A stretch of 64,000 nucleotides of DNA from Brachypterus glaber (Eukaryota; Arthropoda; Insecta; Coleoptera; Kateretidae), in assembly GCA_958510825.1 (NCBI GenBank), contig OY294044.1, positions 68,800,357 to 68,864,356 of the forward strand. The letters run 5' to 3'. Under the pieces are notes generated by a model, which was given only the letters and a program-made list of their open reading frames with translations, made no database searches and was not told where the DNA came from. Both the position numbers and the translations under genes were made by a program. This document shows positions 1 to 12,599 of the stretch, one piece after another; positions within the stretch are counted from its first letter, which is position 1; every line of letters starts with the position of its first letter.

Positions 1-1546
1 TTAAATAATATTTTTTCTGTTTTAGTTTTATAAAATTTTCTATATGACACCCAAATGTGTCGAAATGAGCTTTATTATGACACTTTTTTTTTTATTGCAT
101 TTTTCCACGTTCCATATAAAAAAAAACGAAAAAAAAACTAAAAAAATTTGGTTGATATGGTTTTTGGTCTTCAGAAGAAAAAATAGTATAAAAACTTGTT
201 TCATAAGACGTTTTTAAGCACTCGTCAATTATTTTTCTATGATACTATTAAATGGAAAGAAATACTTTGAAAAACAAGCAACTATTTAAGCGAAACAAAA
301 AAATCCTACGTTGGCTTTTTGCTGGTTTTTGCATAAAATTGAAGTTTTCTCACAAAGCGCCCGACAGATTTTGCTCTTTTTGGTGTCAAATTAATCGTAC
401 GGATGAGGGGTACATTCAAACCCACCGTGAAGTAATAATAATAAGTAATTTAGCTATTTTCATATTTAAGTGACTTACCATGACAAAAATATTTTTGAGT
501 TAAGTCTAATTGAGTGAATATAGTGTGGAGTTATTGGGAAGTAGAGATGTTATGGAATAGGGTGGTTATGAAGTAGGGATGTTACAGAGTAGGGTTGTTT
601 GCATTAATTTGTCAACTAAAGCTAATCTTGCATTAGGCAAGTTTCATCCTGTGCAAGTAAATAGATAGATAGATAGATAGATTTATTGTCATACGAGGAC
701 CTAACAAATAGGTATTTTATACCTAGGACAGTTTAATTTAACATATAATTTTGTTTATTGGGCTATAACTTATATTTTTCTTAAAAACTTCTTCCTGACA
801 TTTTCTTCAAAATTTTTCTTGTACAGCTTTAATTTTAAAAATATAACCAACAGTATCCTTCGAATTTAAATTTAATTGATTTATTTGATTCTTTTCTGGC
901 ACATCGTTAAACTTGGCTAGCAAATTCGGTAATTTGTTTTACCAGATAAAATGTTTTTTATACTACTAGGGACATACTGTACTGATTAGACCAAGTGAAG
1001 CCAAATGAAGCTTTCCCATGAATATTTTTTTTTACTTTAAAACTTGGTAAATCGTCCCATTGAAAGAAAAAGTCGTCCATCTCTGACGGATAATCGCCAC
1101 TTAAAATGCACAGTGCACAAGACTAATGCCCGAGACAAGTCTGTAAAAATCGGTCCGGTTCAAGAGCACAATTAATTCCCAACAACGAGGTGTTCAAATG
1201 TGTATGTGTGCGTGTCTGTAAGAGAATTGGACGATAATTACTTCTCTGTGGATGAACGCTAAAAATACATTGTTGTTCCAAACACTAAAATGTATAATTG
1301 TTCTCTTCTAGCAGAAGATCGTAAAAAATTACAACTTTTTTTCGAAAGTATTACCCTTTTCGGAAATGCTAACATATATTTTTTCTTCCATTAATTTTGG
1401 CAATTAATAATAGTATATTAAAGGACAAGAGTCATGAGACTATTTTGGCGCACACGTCTGTGTTTGGAAAAATAGCCGATAAGCTGGGAGTTTTACAATG
1501 GGCTATAGTGCGTCAAATGTCTTATGAAAAAAGTTCTTTATAAACA
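1..1546. other. No gene recognised (left edge)
   Basis: AT-rich DNA. The stretch near 200-245 matches one arm of the hairpin at 12062-12182 (TTTCATAA and CGTTTTTA blocks). The 73-codon open frame at 252-473 has no coding character. Apart from the GATA tract, nothing else is identifiable. Confidence 0.5.
661..682. repeat. (GATA)n microsatellite
   Basis: Five uninterrupted copies of AGAT/GATA are followed by TTTATTGTCATACGAGG. Such a tract next to a unique end can mark the 3' tail of a non-LTR retroelement, but no such element is recognisable upstream. Confidence 0.8.
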
Positions 1547-2500
1547 CACAGAAAAAAATGATATCTTGAATCAAAGCAAAACGATCTTGAATCAAAGCAA
1601 AACGATCTTGAACCAAGGCCGCCATGGCTTTCGATATGTTCAACGCCATGACTGTCTTGGATCAAGTCCGCCGTGATCTCGGCATTTGAGGTCCTAGATT
1701 TAAGGACATTTCCTTAAATTAAAGCCACTTAAACCATTAATTTAAGATCATATTATCTTAAACCAACTATGTAATTATCTTGATTCAAGATCATATTATC
1801 TTTATCCAAGATCATATTATCTTACACCAAGTCTTGGTTTAAGATAATATAATCTTGAATGAAGAGAATTATAATCTTGATTTAAGATTATGATTCTCTT
1901 GATTCAAGATCATATTATCTTAAACCAAGACTTGGTGTAAGATAAAGACCCCACAGTCAGGTTCCAGGGATAATAGAATGGTAAATATTTTGAAAAAATT
2001 TCCCACACATGTATAATATTATTTCGCACGCCTATGAAATATGATACTTTCTTACTCTGTCAATCGTGTGAAATTTGGTTTCATAAGTAGTCGTAGGAAA
2101 AAGCACTTGTTTTTGAAGAAAAACTTGTTGCAACGCCATTGCAAAATGGCGCTTATAGGTATTAATTATTTAAAGTTACTTACCCGTGAATTTTTTAGGT
2201 AAATTTGAAAATCCCCATGGTTTAAGGGTAACAGATACAAATTCGTCCATTTTAAAGCAGATAAAAACAATGATACACCTTTAAAGACAACTGACGGCAA
2301 AAAAAAAAACAAACCTAACTTCTCTCCCGCGCATATCTTTGAACTACTGGCAGACAAGCCAGTCAAAAATACTACTGTATATCTACGTGGGGTGAGGCCG
2401 GAAAACTCTTTACCGTAAGACAACAGGGGCTTTGAGTCAAGATAATAACTTGATTATCTGTTACTATTATAAATGTCATGCATTTAAGGAAAAAATCCTT
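1547..2500 (-). mobile_element. Exon-bearing repeat element, copy 1
   Basis: This 0.95-kb block reads on the minus strand as the copy at 17454-18287. On the minus strand it runs from a small palindrome (AAGGATTTTTTCCTT) through a promoter-like region, a short first exon (2250-2184) with a GTAAGT donor, intron-like sequence and a region of alternating CTTGATTCAAGAT-type palindromes, to TTTTCTGTG. It looks like an internally deleted DNA transposon that keeps its 5' end. The class is unknown. Confidence 0.7.
2184..2250 (-). pseudogene. First-exon remnant, SAM-domain-like, in copy 1
   Basis: The exon has ATG and 22 codons (MDEFVSVTLKPWGFSNLPKK then FT), ending at an intact G|GTAAGT donor. Compared with copy 2 it carries two Leu/Arg-to-Pro changes, which would break helices, so it is probably decayed. 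A SAM-type helix pair is inferred from the hydrophobic pattern only. Confidence 0.45.
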
Positions 2501-2512
2501 GACACAAGGATT

Positions 2513-2598
2513 GAACGTTCCCTATTCGAATCTGTTTTAAAAATATTCACTGTGCGATTTTTAATTTACTCTCTTGCTTGATGAAACAAACCATAATT
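2513..2598. repeat. Half copy of the foldback found at 63500-63716
   Basis: About 75 bases containing ATTCACTGTGCGATTTTTAA and CTCTTGCTTGATGAAA match the right arm of the 63500-63716 element in direct orientation. The left arm is missing here. Confidence 0.65.
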
Positions 2599-3340
2599 AT
2601 ATACTTAAAGTAACTCGCTTTTTAGTGCGTCTGCAATTGCTTTTTCCTGAATATTCCAACTTTTTTTTTAATTTTAACGATGAGGAAAGTTTTCCTCATG
2701 CGCCCTTAGCTGCGGTTTTTTTATTGCATGGTCAAAAATTGGTCATTGGACAAATAGTTAGTTAAAAATCGCTAAAATTGTAGTTCCTAAGTAGTGTTAG
2801 TTTTTAGGACTTCGCCCTCACGTTTCTTTCTTAGTGAAAAGACAAAAATGTTAGGAACAACCCTGCCAAGTTTACAACAATGTAAATTAAAATTTTAATG
2901 GGATATTTTAATATTTTCTACTTTAAATACAAATAATTTTAAGTTATAGTCTTAGAATTGTTTACCCTTAAATTTTAAGTTAAAATAATTTGATCACGAT
3001 AGCCATATTTGTATCATATCGTAAATTGACGCAATTTGACCGTAGACCAATCTTAAGAAATTATTTGCTTAGATCTATAGACTATAGACCTTTACAATAT
3101 TTTCATTTAACCTGACATTTGAAATTTTAATAGGTTTTCATCAATTTCGATCAATTTTTCACTAAGGTTGTAAATTTTCATTAATTCATTTAACTGCCTT
3201 GTAAGGCTACTATATTTTGAACCAAACCAAGCCCAGACCTGCAGATATAGCCCAAGTAGCGTCCAAAAAACTCTTGGACTTATTCGAAAGCCTAAATTTT
3301 GACGTGGACTAAATTATGAAGGAGATTTACAATAGATTTT

Positions 3341-3660
3341 ATCCAATACATACAGATAATGAGACAATTACCAGCTTTATTTTAAATAGATAAACTCAAT
3401 AATAACCCCCGCGTGGCTTTTACTTTATTGAGTGGATAATTATTTATTTTAGCCACTCAACTGTCACTTGTCAAATTATTTTCTTGTAAATGTCATTAAA
3501 ATTTTTAATAAAAATATAAATTTCTAAGCTATTTATTGGATAAAACCTTGTATGGCACTCATGTGTAAACCGATATTGCCCTCTCGAAAATTAATTAATT
3601 TTTAATTTTCTCATGGGCAATATCTTACTTTACCCACTAGTACCATAAATAACTATTATT
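3341..3660 (+). repeat. Dispersed repeat, copy 1 of an inverted pair
   Basis: This segment reads in reverse complement at 5237-5492, with landmarks AACCCCCGCGTGGCTTTT, ACCTTGTATGGCACTCATG and GATATTGCCCTCTCGAAAA. It contains a smaller palindrome between GGGCAATAT and ATATTGCCC. The two copies enclose about 1.6 kb, including the retroelement remnant at 3694. Confidence 0.7.
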
Positions 3661-3693
3661 GGTCGCAGTTACTTAAAAAGCACTATCTTGCCT

Positions 3694-3940
3694 CACAAAC
3701 CCATTTGTATTCCAACTGCCCTGTACGGTTGTGAAAATTGGCTGGCAGATCGGAAAAAATAGTCGGTTAAAATGTGGTGGTACAGAGTTACAAATAAGAG
3801 CGTACAAAAAAGCGTATCTTATAGAAAGGTCTAGTTGTGAAGGAATAAAATGGTATATCAGAAACTAAGCAATCAGAACTTACTCAAAGATATTTTGGAG
3901 AACGAGCTGAAAGTTAGAATAAACAAAACAATCTAACCTT
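3694..3940 (+). pseudogene. Decayed non-LTR reverse transcriptase C-terminal fragment
   Basis: The plus frame from 3694 reads HKPICIPTALYGCENWLADR. The YGCENW block resembles the LYGxExW motif near the end of LINE-type reverse transcriptase domains. After one in-frame stop the same frame continues KMWWYRVTNKSV, like the 'MWxxRRLL' block that follows in those proteins. Further stops and shifts make it non-functional. Assignment is from motif memory only. Confidence 0.45.
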
Positions 3941-4810
3941 TGACAGATGATGATCCAGGATAATTGCTACAGTCCCTAAATTTTCAGTTCATTTTTAATA
4001 GTGTACGAAACCACTTTGCAAAATAAATCGAATCGTCCATGGCTGGGATTTATGACGATACTCTGAATAGATTGCGCAAAAAAATAGATGTTTTCAAATA
4101 CTAATTGAGAAATATTTATCAGAGCTACGCCACATGTTTAAAACGTCTGGCAATAACTATATATACAGTATGTATAATATGTTTACGGTGCATAACTTAC
4201 ATCGTACAGCGCGGAATATGAAGGTTTTAGTTACTTATTCAAGTAAAGATCTTTTGCACGTGACATAAGCGTTCCCACTTGTTTTTATAGTTTGGCATCA
4301 TGGTATTTAGAAAAAGTTACATAACCTCAAATAAGGAGAAACTTTATTTTGTTATCTTTACGTTGCTAGCTAATATGCTTTTATGTCAAGCTAAACTTTT
4401 TTTTCGGAAGAGGCTACTTCCACGTCTAGTATTATTTTGCTCGATTTTTAGAGTTTTGAAGCTTTTAAGGTATATTTTTTCATCAGAATTGTATTCTCGT
4501 CGTGGGGAGCTACGCCCCCCATTAGCATTAGAAACACCAAACAAACGAAAAAACAAATATCCAAAGAGTTAGGTTATGTTACGTCGGATGTGAAAATAGC
4601 CTTTGGTATATAATTCTGTGCTTGGTTCTCAAAGGCGGATGTCACTTTGTCAATAGTAACGTTTTCAAGTCAACTCCGATGTAATATTTTGAAAGCACCA
4701 GAATTGTTTTTTACAATGGACAAATTGACAATCTTATATTTTCGCATTTTCATATTAGGGGACAATTTTACGGGCCCCTTTTTTGCCTTTACAGGGTGAC
4801 ATGTTCCTAT

Positions 4811-4934
4811 GAACTGTTGTATCTCAAACTTAGGTCACTTCAACTAGCGACATAAGCCTCGCCACTCTTCGACTCTCAACGCTCCGGTGACTTGATTCGA
4901 TACTAAATTGCCCTAATTTTGAGATACAACAGTT
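4811..4934. repeat. Short foldback repeat
   Basis: Arms of about 16 bases (AACTGTTGTATCTCAAA and its complement TTTGAGATACAACAGTT) enclose about 85 bases with several TCGC/GCGA words. It looks like a small MITE. No target duplication is evident. Confidence 0.55.
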
Positions 4935-5236
4935 AAGAACTGGGTTTTATTTAGAAACGTCTTTCTAACATTTTTTAAAATGCTAAAGGGGGTGAAAAAT
5001 TGTAAATTCAAGTGTTTTACTGCGAAGAGAACTTATAATGAGAATGAAAGTTAAAATTATACTATCAAACCATAATTATAAAATTCAACGATTAAAAAAT
5101 TATATGACGAGGTTAAATATAAATTTGAAGATCATAATCCACTAACCCCGTTTTAATTTTATAAACAAATATTTCTAATCTAAAAATAATATTATGTTTA
5201 ATTAAAAATAGCATTTTTCCAGAATCAAGAAGCAAT

Positions 5237-5492
5237 AATAATTGTTATTTACGGTACTAGTGGGTAAAGTAAGATATTGCCCATGAGAAAAATAACCTGC
5301 GAGGCGTCATCCAAGCAGGTTAATTTTCGAGAGGGCAATATCGGTTTACCCATGAGTGCCATACAAGGTTTTATCCAATAAATAGCTTAGGAATTCATAT
5401 TCATATCCATAAAAAGCCACGCGGGGGTTATTATTGAGTTTATCTATTTAAAATAAAGCTGGTAATTGTCTTATTATCTGTATGTATTGGAT
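5237..5492 (-). repeat. Dispersed repeat, copy 2 of the inverted pair
   Basis: Reverse complement of 3341-3660. It lacks part of the interior and has an extra ACCTGCGAGGCGTCATCC stretch in the palindrome loop. The open frame at 5440-5643 on the minus strand lies partly in it and is not a gene. Confidence 0.7.
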
Positions 5493-8178
5493 AAATTAAT
5501 TTTATTACTTCAGTATAAGAAATGAAACGTTTAAAATTATTTCTATTTTTCTGTTGGAAAAAATTATATTTTCCGCAAATATTAAGCAGAGAAAATCTGG
5601 CAAAAATAGATTTTTTTACAACGATTTTTACACTTAAATTCAAAAGTGTAATTTTTTTTGTAAAAATTGAGCCTAAATGAACCGATTTAGAACATTGCTA
5701 TTTTGAATTACATAACTTATTTTGAATGTACTTTAAGACATGTATTTTCTATAAAATACAGCCGGGATAAAATAAGAAATGAAAATGGTCACCTCCGACT
5801 ACTAGTAGTAAACAAACATAACCTATACCTACTATTCTAAATTGAACGAACATTCCAAAAAAATCGTCCATTTCGGCATTGCAGCCTTAGAGTACCCTTA
5901 AATGGAGTCGTACGAGCGTCGATAGGAAACGACGGCGGGCGACGCCGCGGCGTCTTTTTTTAGAAACGCACCGTCAGCATCGCCAACCGAGATTTCGGAT
6001 GACTTTATTTGGCATTGACGCGGAATCGACAGCTTGTTTACAAAAATTGATTCGCTTTCTGTCTGACTAGCTGCTATTCCCGGTTAGCACACCAACCTTC
6101 CAGGATAGTTCCTGAAACATTAAGAAAAGATATGATCGGTTATATTGCATAGTTTCAGAAATATTGCATATAAATCTAGTCATGTTCCTGCAAGCTGTTT
6201 TGAAGGTTAAAATTTCCGCTGTGAGTTACGTTCCAGGAAGATAACATTGCAATGTTAGGTCCTACGAATGTTTCAAGAAAGACCGGAAATTGATGGCGCG
6301 AAAATTAAATGATGCCATTTTACAAAAGTAACCAAAATTTTACAGTAATATTATCGTTTACAAGTACAAAAATTTTACAACCAATAAAACTAAATTTTTA
6401 TCTTCTGAAAAAAGTCTAATCCTCGGTCGAAAATCTTGATGACTAAAAAAGGGTCCTCACCTCTGAAAAAAAACTTTATCCAAAAATTTTACAACTAACC
6501 AAACAATTTCCCAACTGGCACAAACAATTTACCAACTTTGGAAAACAAATTTACCAACTTTTAAAATATAAATAAAAATTTACCAATTTTTTAAGAGAGG
6601 GTGGGGGAGGCTCCCCCGTCCATCCTTTGGTATTCCCCTGAAAGCAAGCTTTGTTTTTATCCTTGGTCAAGATTTTGTATTTTCGCTACAAAAAAAGGCA
6701 AGTCTTGGACAAGATCAATTTCTAGTCTTGCAACGGAGTTCTAATTTGACGTAATCTGAGTATAGTATATTCTTTAACAAGTGTAGAATGATGCATATTC
6801 CGAACGAGTGGATGTTTGTCACCGCAGCGGTGAGGGAGACGGTCCACGAGTGCGGAATAGCCATTCCACACTATACTTTTTCTACGAATTGTTGTTTATA
6901 CACTCATATTTTTATATAAATAATATAATAACCAAAAGTTTTAATAAAAAACTATAATTTACATCCAATAATTTAATTTCCATCTAATAATTTAATATCT
7001 TTTAGTAAATTGTGTATTATTTCATTGCTTTAGCTAAAAATAAAACCCTTACGGTATGTGTCATATACCGTCATCCGCTTACGGAATGTGCTATATACCG
7101 TAAGAATTTTTTGTGCAATTTGACTAACATTCTAAGACAGTCGTAGAAAAATGTAATTTAAGAACTTTAACTGAGGAACATTCACGCAAAACTTACGTCC
7201 TATTTTAAACATGCGTGATTAGTACACCTAGTACTGGATTCTGTTAATTTTTGCACTTATTTTTGATCAAAAGTTAATGGGCCCTGCAGGAAAACATGGC
7301 AAAATCAGAAGTTTCTGAACAAACCAAACAAATCCTAAATTATACGGATTATACGGGTTTTTATGGATAGACCAGCGCGCTTTCAACTTAATGATTAAAG
7401 CGTAATAAGGCAGGATGCGTGCAAATGGGAGGCACAATAGTCCATATTAATTAATCGACGTATACCATTAAAATCAGCTTTAGTATTAAAACACAAACAA
7501 AACTAAACAAGTCTTGTAGTATCTAGGTTGTATACAGGGTGTTCATGAATACTTGTGCCAGAAGTATAGGGCGTGTAGAAAATGCAAAAATAGACGGAAT
7601 AGTTCCCATAAATATGTGCCCTAAAACAACTCGTAAGGGAGCTACGCTCCTTCAAAATTAAATTTTATTTATCAAGTCAGAAAGCCCTTGTGTTAAAGCA
7701 ACAAGGTTTTGCATGTTAATTAATCCTAATAGGGCCTATGCTCTTGTGTTATTTTCATGTGCTTATTTTAACCAGGGGTGTGCAAAACGGGGGCGGGGGG
7801 CTTTATCAGTTTTTTGTCCCAAACTTTTTTCTGTGTAACTTTTTGGGAGTTTTATTTTTGGAATATGATACCTCAGGTAGTGGACTTTTTTACGTGAATG
7901 CTCCTCAACTTTACCAATAGCGTTGCTATATCAGTAGTATACTGTGAGATGCAAAGCATTATAAATTCTCGGTATATTTTTTTAATTAAAATTTAAATAT
8001 CTTTTAATTATACATTAAATTACGTGTATGTTTAGGAGAAATATGATAATTTTAAAATTATAGTGCTTAGAGTTTATCTTTTAAATTTTCTACATTAAGT
8101 AGCTGTCTATTTATCAGTTAATTAAATTAGTGATAAATTTTCTGCGATTAAACTATCTTTTAATTTACAGTATGTAGT
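5493..8178. other. No gene recognised; assorted repeats
   Basis: Contents include a CpG-rich patch around 5900-6020 with GACGCCGCGGCGTC, a member of the 'GATGACTAAAAAAGG' family around 6377-6620, and hairpin-forming TACGGTATGTG/ACGGAATGTG words near 7050-7100. A 'ATACAGGGTGTTCATGAAT' element end lies near 7536. No coding region could be supported. Confidence 0.5.
6377..6640. repeat. 'GATGACTAAAAAAGG' family repeat, copy 1
   Basis: The run holds irregular words such as TTGATGACTAAAAAAGGG, CCTCACCTCTGAAAAAA and repeated TTTACCAACTTT/TTTCCCAACT, closing on a GGGGGAGGCTCCCCC palindrome. The same words recur near 19125, 32185 and 39590, so this is a dispersed family rather than random low complexity. 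Confidence 0.6.
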
Positions 8179-8576
8179 ATTTAGGGTTATTTGAGATAAA
8201 CACTCGGTAATGAAGCAAATAAAAACTTTATTGCATTACATAATCATGCCAACGTTTAACCTAATATTTAGGCTTCTTCAGGGCTAAATTATTAAATATG
8301 CATTAAAACAAACAAATTAAATAAAAATATTACATCAACAAACAAAATACACTGGACATTTTTCAACAGGAGAATACTCACTGTAGGACAACTAATTGTT
8401 TGTGTATTTTGTTTGTTGATGTAATGTTTTTGTTTAATTTGTTTGTTTTAATGCATATTTAATAATTTAGCCCTGAAGAAGCCTAAATATTAGGTAAAAC
8501 CTTGGCATGATTATGTAATGCAATAAAGTTTTTTATTTTCTTCATTTCCGAGTGTTTATCACAAATAACCCTAAAT
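8179..8576. mobile_element. Foldback element with long arms
   Basis: Two arms of about 170 bases are inverted copies, with ends ATTTAGGGTTATTTG and CAAATAACCCTAAAT. A loop of about 50 bases contains CACTGGACATTTTTCAACAG. Each arm contains a hairpin word CTGAAGAAGCCTAAATATTA. The structure suggests a non-autonomous DNA element or two head-to-head copies of one repeat 3' end. Confidence 0.75.
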
Positions 8577-8794
8577 AAATTTCAAGAAGCATCCTGTAGG
8601 AAATATTATTATTATGTATATGTATGTAGTATTCAAGATGTACCTACACTAAATACTATATATAATTTGAAATACAGAAACACAAAAAGTCCAAGAATTT
8701 AGTTGGTCAATTCCAATTTAAAGTACACTTTAACAAGCTAACTATTTTTTTTTAGAATTTTAGAATTTATATTATGATAGTTAACAAAATTATA

Positions 8795-9522
8795 TACAGG
8801 GTGATCAGTAACTGCCATGTCAAAATTTAAGAGGTGATTCTATATTCAAAAATATGAAAAAAAGTTTCTATAAAGGTTGGTTCGGAAATGAGTCCTAAGG
8901 GAGCTACGGCCATTCGAAGATAACATATTGAATGGGGAACAAAAAAAGCATCAATAAAATTTTAATGCTGCAGGGTGATTCTTCATTTAAAACTGAGCAA
9001 AAAAGTATTCTTCACCAAAACACCTAAATTTAATATTAAAGGAGTAATTACCTTTTAAAAAGTAAAGTTTTTGGTGGCACAAAATGTTACTTCCTCATAA
9101 TTGCATTTTTTTAACGGTTGCTCCTACAGTGTTACACTATATGACATTTTTTATGCATTTTTATTCAGGGAATCCAAATTTTTTACAAAAATACAAAAAA
9201 AGTACACATAAAAAAGTTTGGGGCAAAAATGTGTTAAGCCTAATACATTTTTCCGTCTAGGGACGCCTCTGGATAAATTTAAAAAAATAAATTAACATAA
9301 ACTTATTGTCCTTGTTAATACTATTATACATGCAAAAGCTCATTGATCTAGCTTAAAGGGTACCAGAGTTATTAATTAAAAATCTTATTTTTATTACAGT
9401 TTTAAAGGGCCATAGCTCCCTTAGGGCTCATTTGCGGATCAAGCCTTATATGAACTTTTTTTGATATTTTTGGATGCAGAATCACCTCTTTAATTTTGAA
9501 ATGCCAGTTATTGATCACCCAT
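8795..9522. mobile_element. 'CAGGGTGATCA' foldback element, copy 1
   Basis: The element starts TACAGGGTGATCAGTAACTG and ends with the inverted form at TTGATCACCC. TA at the left edge suggests a mariner-type target. Shared interior words include GGGAGCTACGGCC and GACGGAAAAATGTATTA. It is non-coding; the open frame at 9474-9773 only overlaps its end. Confidence 0.7.
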
Positions 9523-9949
9523 ACAAATTTTTGATTTTTTGCCTGAACCTAGATTTGTGTGCAAAAAAAATTAATTTTAAATTTCATTTCGATAAATTGC
9601 GGAAGCATACTTTTAAATACCTTAATTCACTCGTTATACATTTTATAGTTGTATTGTTTTACTACTATGTTATACACCAACGCAAAATAGGTGTTAGACG
9701 CGACCGAAAAAAATCAGCTAAAGTCAGTGGGTGTTGTGCAGCCGTCATAAGCTTAATAACCCTAAATGTATAGACAAATATCGAGATGAAAAAGTCCAAA
9801 CGAAAATAAGTAAACTTTCGCATCACGAATTAACACGTTCGCGACGAAGGTGTTTTCGGTAAAACTCAACTATACAATTCTTTGTATTTTATTAACATCG
9901 TATATAATCCATATTTTTGGCCGTATGCGATAATCCTAAAAAACCGATG

Positions 9950-10946
9950 TACACTGCCACACATTAAATTCCGGACACCTAAAAAATTGACATTTTTTTA
10001 AATTCAAATATTTCGAAAACTATTTACTGATTTTTTTTTAAGCTTAAACATTCTCTACTTATGTTTGTTTTAAGAATGATTAATTTTTTTTTTCGTATTA
10101 ACAGCAACAAATAATGTACAACTATGTCACTTATCCCATCTTCTAGGACTTGCATGGTACGCCACTGCAATTGTTAATCAAATTATTAAAGTCTTTCTCA
10201 TTGCCGCAGTTTTAATAAATATATATTTTTTATTTTTTTACTTTTTTCCTTCTGGTTTAGGAGATATCAGGATTTTCCTGAAAGTTGTAATTTTTTCAGT
10301 CGACTCAAAAAGTACTAAATCAGCAGAGTTTTTTATTTGAAGTTCATGTCTTTTACTTCTTCTTCCACAGTTTCTTCATCCCGGGGTAACTTTTTATTGC
10401 CGTCTGACGGAGACTTAACGGTGATTTCGCAGAACTGCCGCTGGACGGAGTTCTCTCTCAAGTTTTTGAAACCAAATTTATGTTTTTGATAAACTTGATT
10501 AGAAGAAAAACGTAACTCGGTTAAGCTTCAAATTTAAAGCACAGCATCAATCAAATTCTTGTAGTACTTTTTAAGTTAACTGAAAAAATTACAACTTCCA
10601 GGAAAATCCTGATATCTCCTAAACTAGACGTAAAAATGTAAAAAAATAAAAAAGAAAATATTCATTAAAACTGCGGCAATAAGAAAGACTTTAATAATTT
10701 GATAAACAGTTTCAGTGGCGTACCATGCAAGTCCCAGAAGATGGGGTAAGAAACATAGTTGAACATTATTTGTTGCTGTTAATACGAAAAAAAAAATTAA
10801 TCATTGTTAAAACAAACAAAAGTAGAGAATGTTTAAGCTTCAAAACAAAAAAAGAATCAGTCAAATCAATTAATTAGTTTTCGAAATATTTGAATTTAGA
10901 AAATGTCAATTTATTAGGTGTCCGGAATTTTATGTGCGGCAGTGTA
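9950..10946. mobile_element. TA-flanked palindromic DNA transposon derivative
   Basis: The terminal repeats TACACTGCCACACATTAAAT and GGCAGTGTA invert one another, and the inverted arms extend about 370 bases inward (GGAGATATCAGGATTTTCCT against AGGAAAATCCTGATATCTCC). The unique centre of about 240 bases is GC-richer. TA dinucleotides at both ends fit a Tc1/mariner-type insertion. It has no transposase. Confidence 0.75.
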
Positions 10947-12061
10947 TATACATTATATTTATAGTCTTAAATCCAATATCGTAAGTGTAACTGATAAGCA
11001 GTGGATTTAAAGGCCTATAAAAACTGAATTAAACCGTGTACCACCGGTGGCGCACGTCGTCGCGAACGTGTTGACTCACTAAAACTTGACGAAATAAGAA
11101 CTTTTAACATAATTCGTATGAGATCTAGTTGCGAATATTAAATTTAGTTCAATTAATTGATTAAAATCGGAACAAGCCACTCACTGCTACTAATTGCAAT
11201 TTTATTACCTTTTTGCCGCCAGTTTGAGTATAAAATATAAAAAGTTAAAAAATAATTTATTACATTGTTGCCAATTTTGGTTCAATTTCGTTGGAAAAAA
11301 ATTATGTTGTTAAGCAAAGCATAAAATAAGATGCTGTTAATGGCGTTAGATCTGTAGAACGTTCACGTTTCTAAAATAGACTAGTATTTACGGTTTAATT
11401 ACTTACTAACCGTTAAGCCTTCAAAAGCAAGCTCATATTTAAGCCCGAGCAGTTTTCAATTGTGTCGCATTCTCCAATTTTTTTTTCACAAAGGCACCTT
11501 AAAGATAAAATTGGAAATTTAAAGTATTTTTATTAGCAGACCCAGGTCCCTAACGTGCATGAAAAGTTTTAGATTTCCAGCTGTTTAAAAAGTAAATAAA
11601 ACACTTCTAGAAGGACACAGAAGTGTCTGTCGATTTTATTATATTGCTGTCTAATTGTATTGACTTTTTCTATTTTGCTACTCTTATAAGCTCATAATCA
11701 CACGCATTTTGCGTGTTCTTATAGGCCCATAAGAGGTCTCTACTTTTTTTTCTTTTGGGTTGGCAACAGACAAAAGTCTATCTCTTGACGTTTGCCGTGC
11801 AATTGTGAACGTCGGTTTAAAGTTTAATTTTCTAAAAAAATTTGTGTTTAGGTTATGTTTTACCGTGTTAAAATTGTTGCTTGGTTACTTGCAGTGGAAA
11901 AGAGAAGAAATGACTATAAACTATATCAAAATAATATTCGTTCTTAGAATTTTAAACATGGCGAAAACTGTAATGCCAATTCGAAACAAAAATCCCTTAA
12001 TCAGTCATCAATTTAAATGTAAGTTTTTTAAAATTTTAGAGCAAAATAGAAAAAATTGTAT

Positions 12062-12182
12062 AAAGCACTCGTTTCATAACACGTTTTTAGCGCACTATTA
12101 CTTTAGAAAACTCACCGCAAGCGGCTCGTTTTCTAAACTTGTACTCGTCCGCTAAAAACGTATGTTATGAAACTAGTACTTT
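12062..12182. repeat. Imperfect hairpin repeat
   Basis: Arms AGCACTCGTTTCATAACACG and the complement of TATGTTATGAAACTAGTACT face each other about 80 bases apart, both with a GTTTTTAGCG core. A related arm is present near 205-245. The 131-codon frame at 11760-12155 runs into it and has no recognisable domain. Confidence 0.6.
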
Positions 12183-12599
12183 AATATACTATTAAAGGAC
12201 AAACCATTTGCTCTAACGATTTCGTAAAAAAAAATGGGCTTATATGTTTTAAGCTTTTGGCGGCAGTATAGAGGAAACTGAAAGTTAATTCGTTAGAAAG
12301 TTTATTGGAAATATTTTGCATAGGCATTAATAATATTGGGCAATAAATGTCTTGATTTGTTAATAACCAGGATACAATGTTAACAAAAGGCAAAACAGAT
12401 AACTAAAATATAAAGACAAAGTAATATTAAATATTGAATGATTCAAGTATTTAGGAATTAAATGTACTTATTTGCGTATTCTAAATAAATCCTACTACGT
12501 TACATTCCGGCACCGCCAGTGGCGCACCCAGGGGGGCTACTGGCGGGCGGCAGCCCCAAGCCCTCAAATTTAATGTTTTTTAACTATTTTGCTTGTTAG

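Noticed and set aside
4490..4545. Helitron 3' end near GGGGAGCTACGCCCCCC
   Set aside because: A short G/C hairpin is present but no CTRR terminus at the right spacing and no matching copies with a common end.
11760..12155. 131-codon open frame as a gene
   Set aside because: It starts at TTG, has no domain, ends inside a hairpin repeat and lies in AT-rich sequence with no codon bias.
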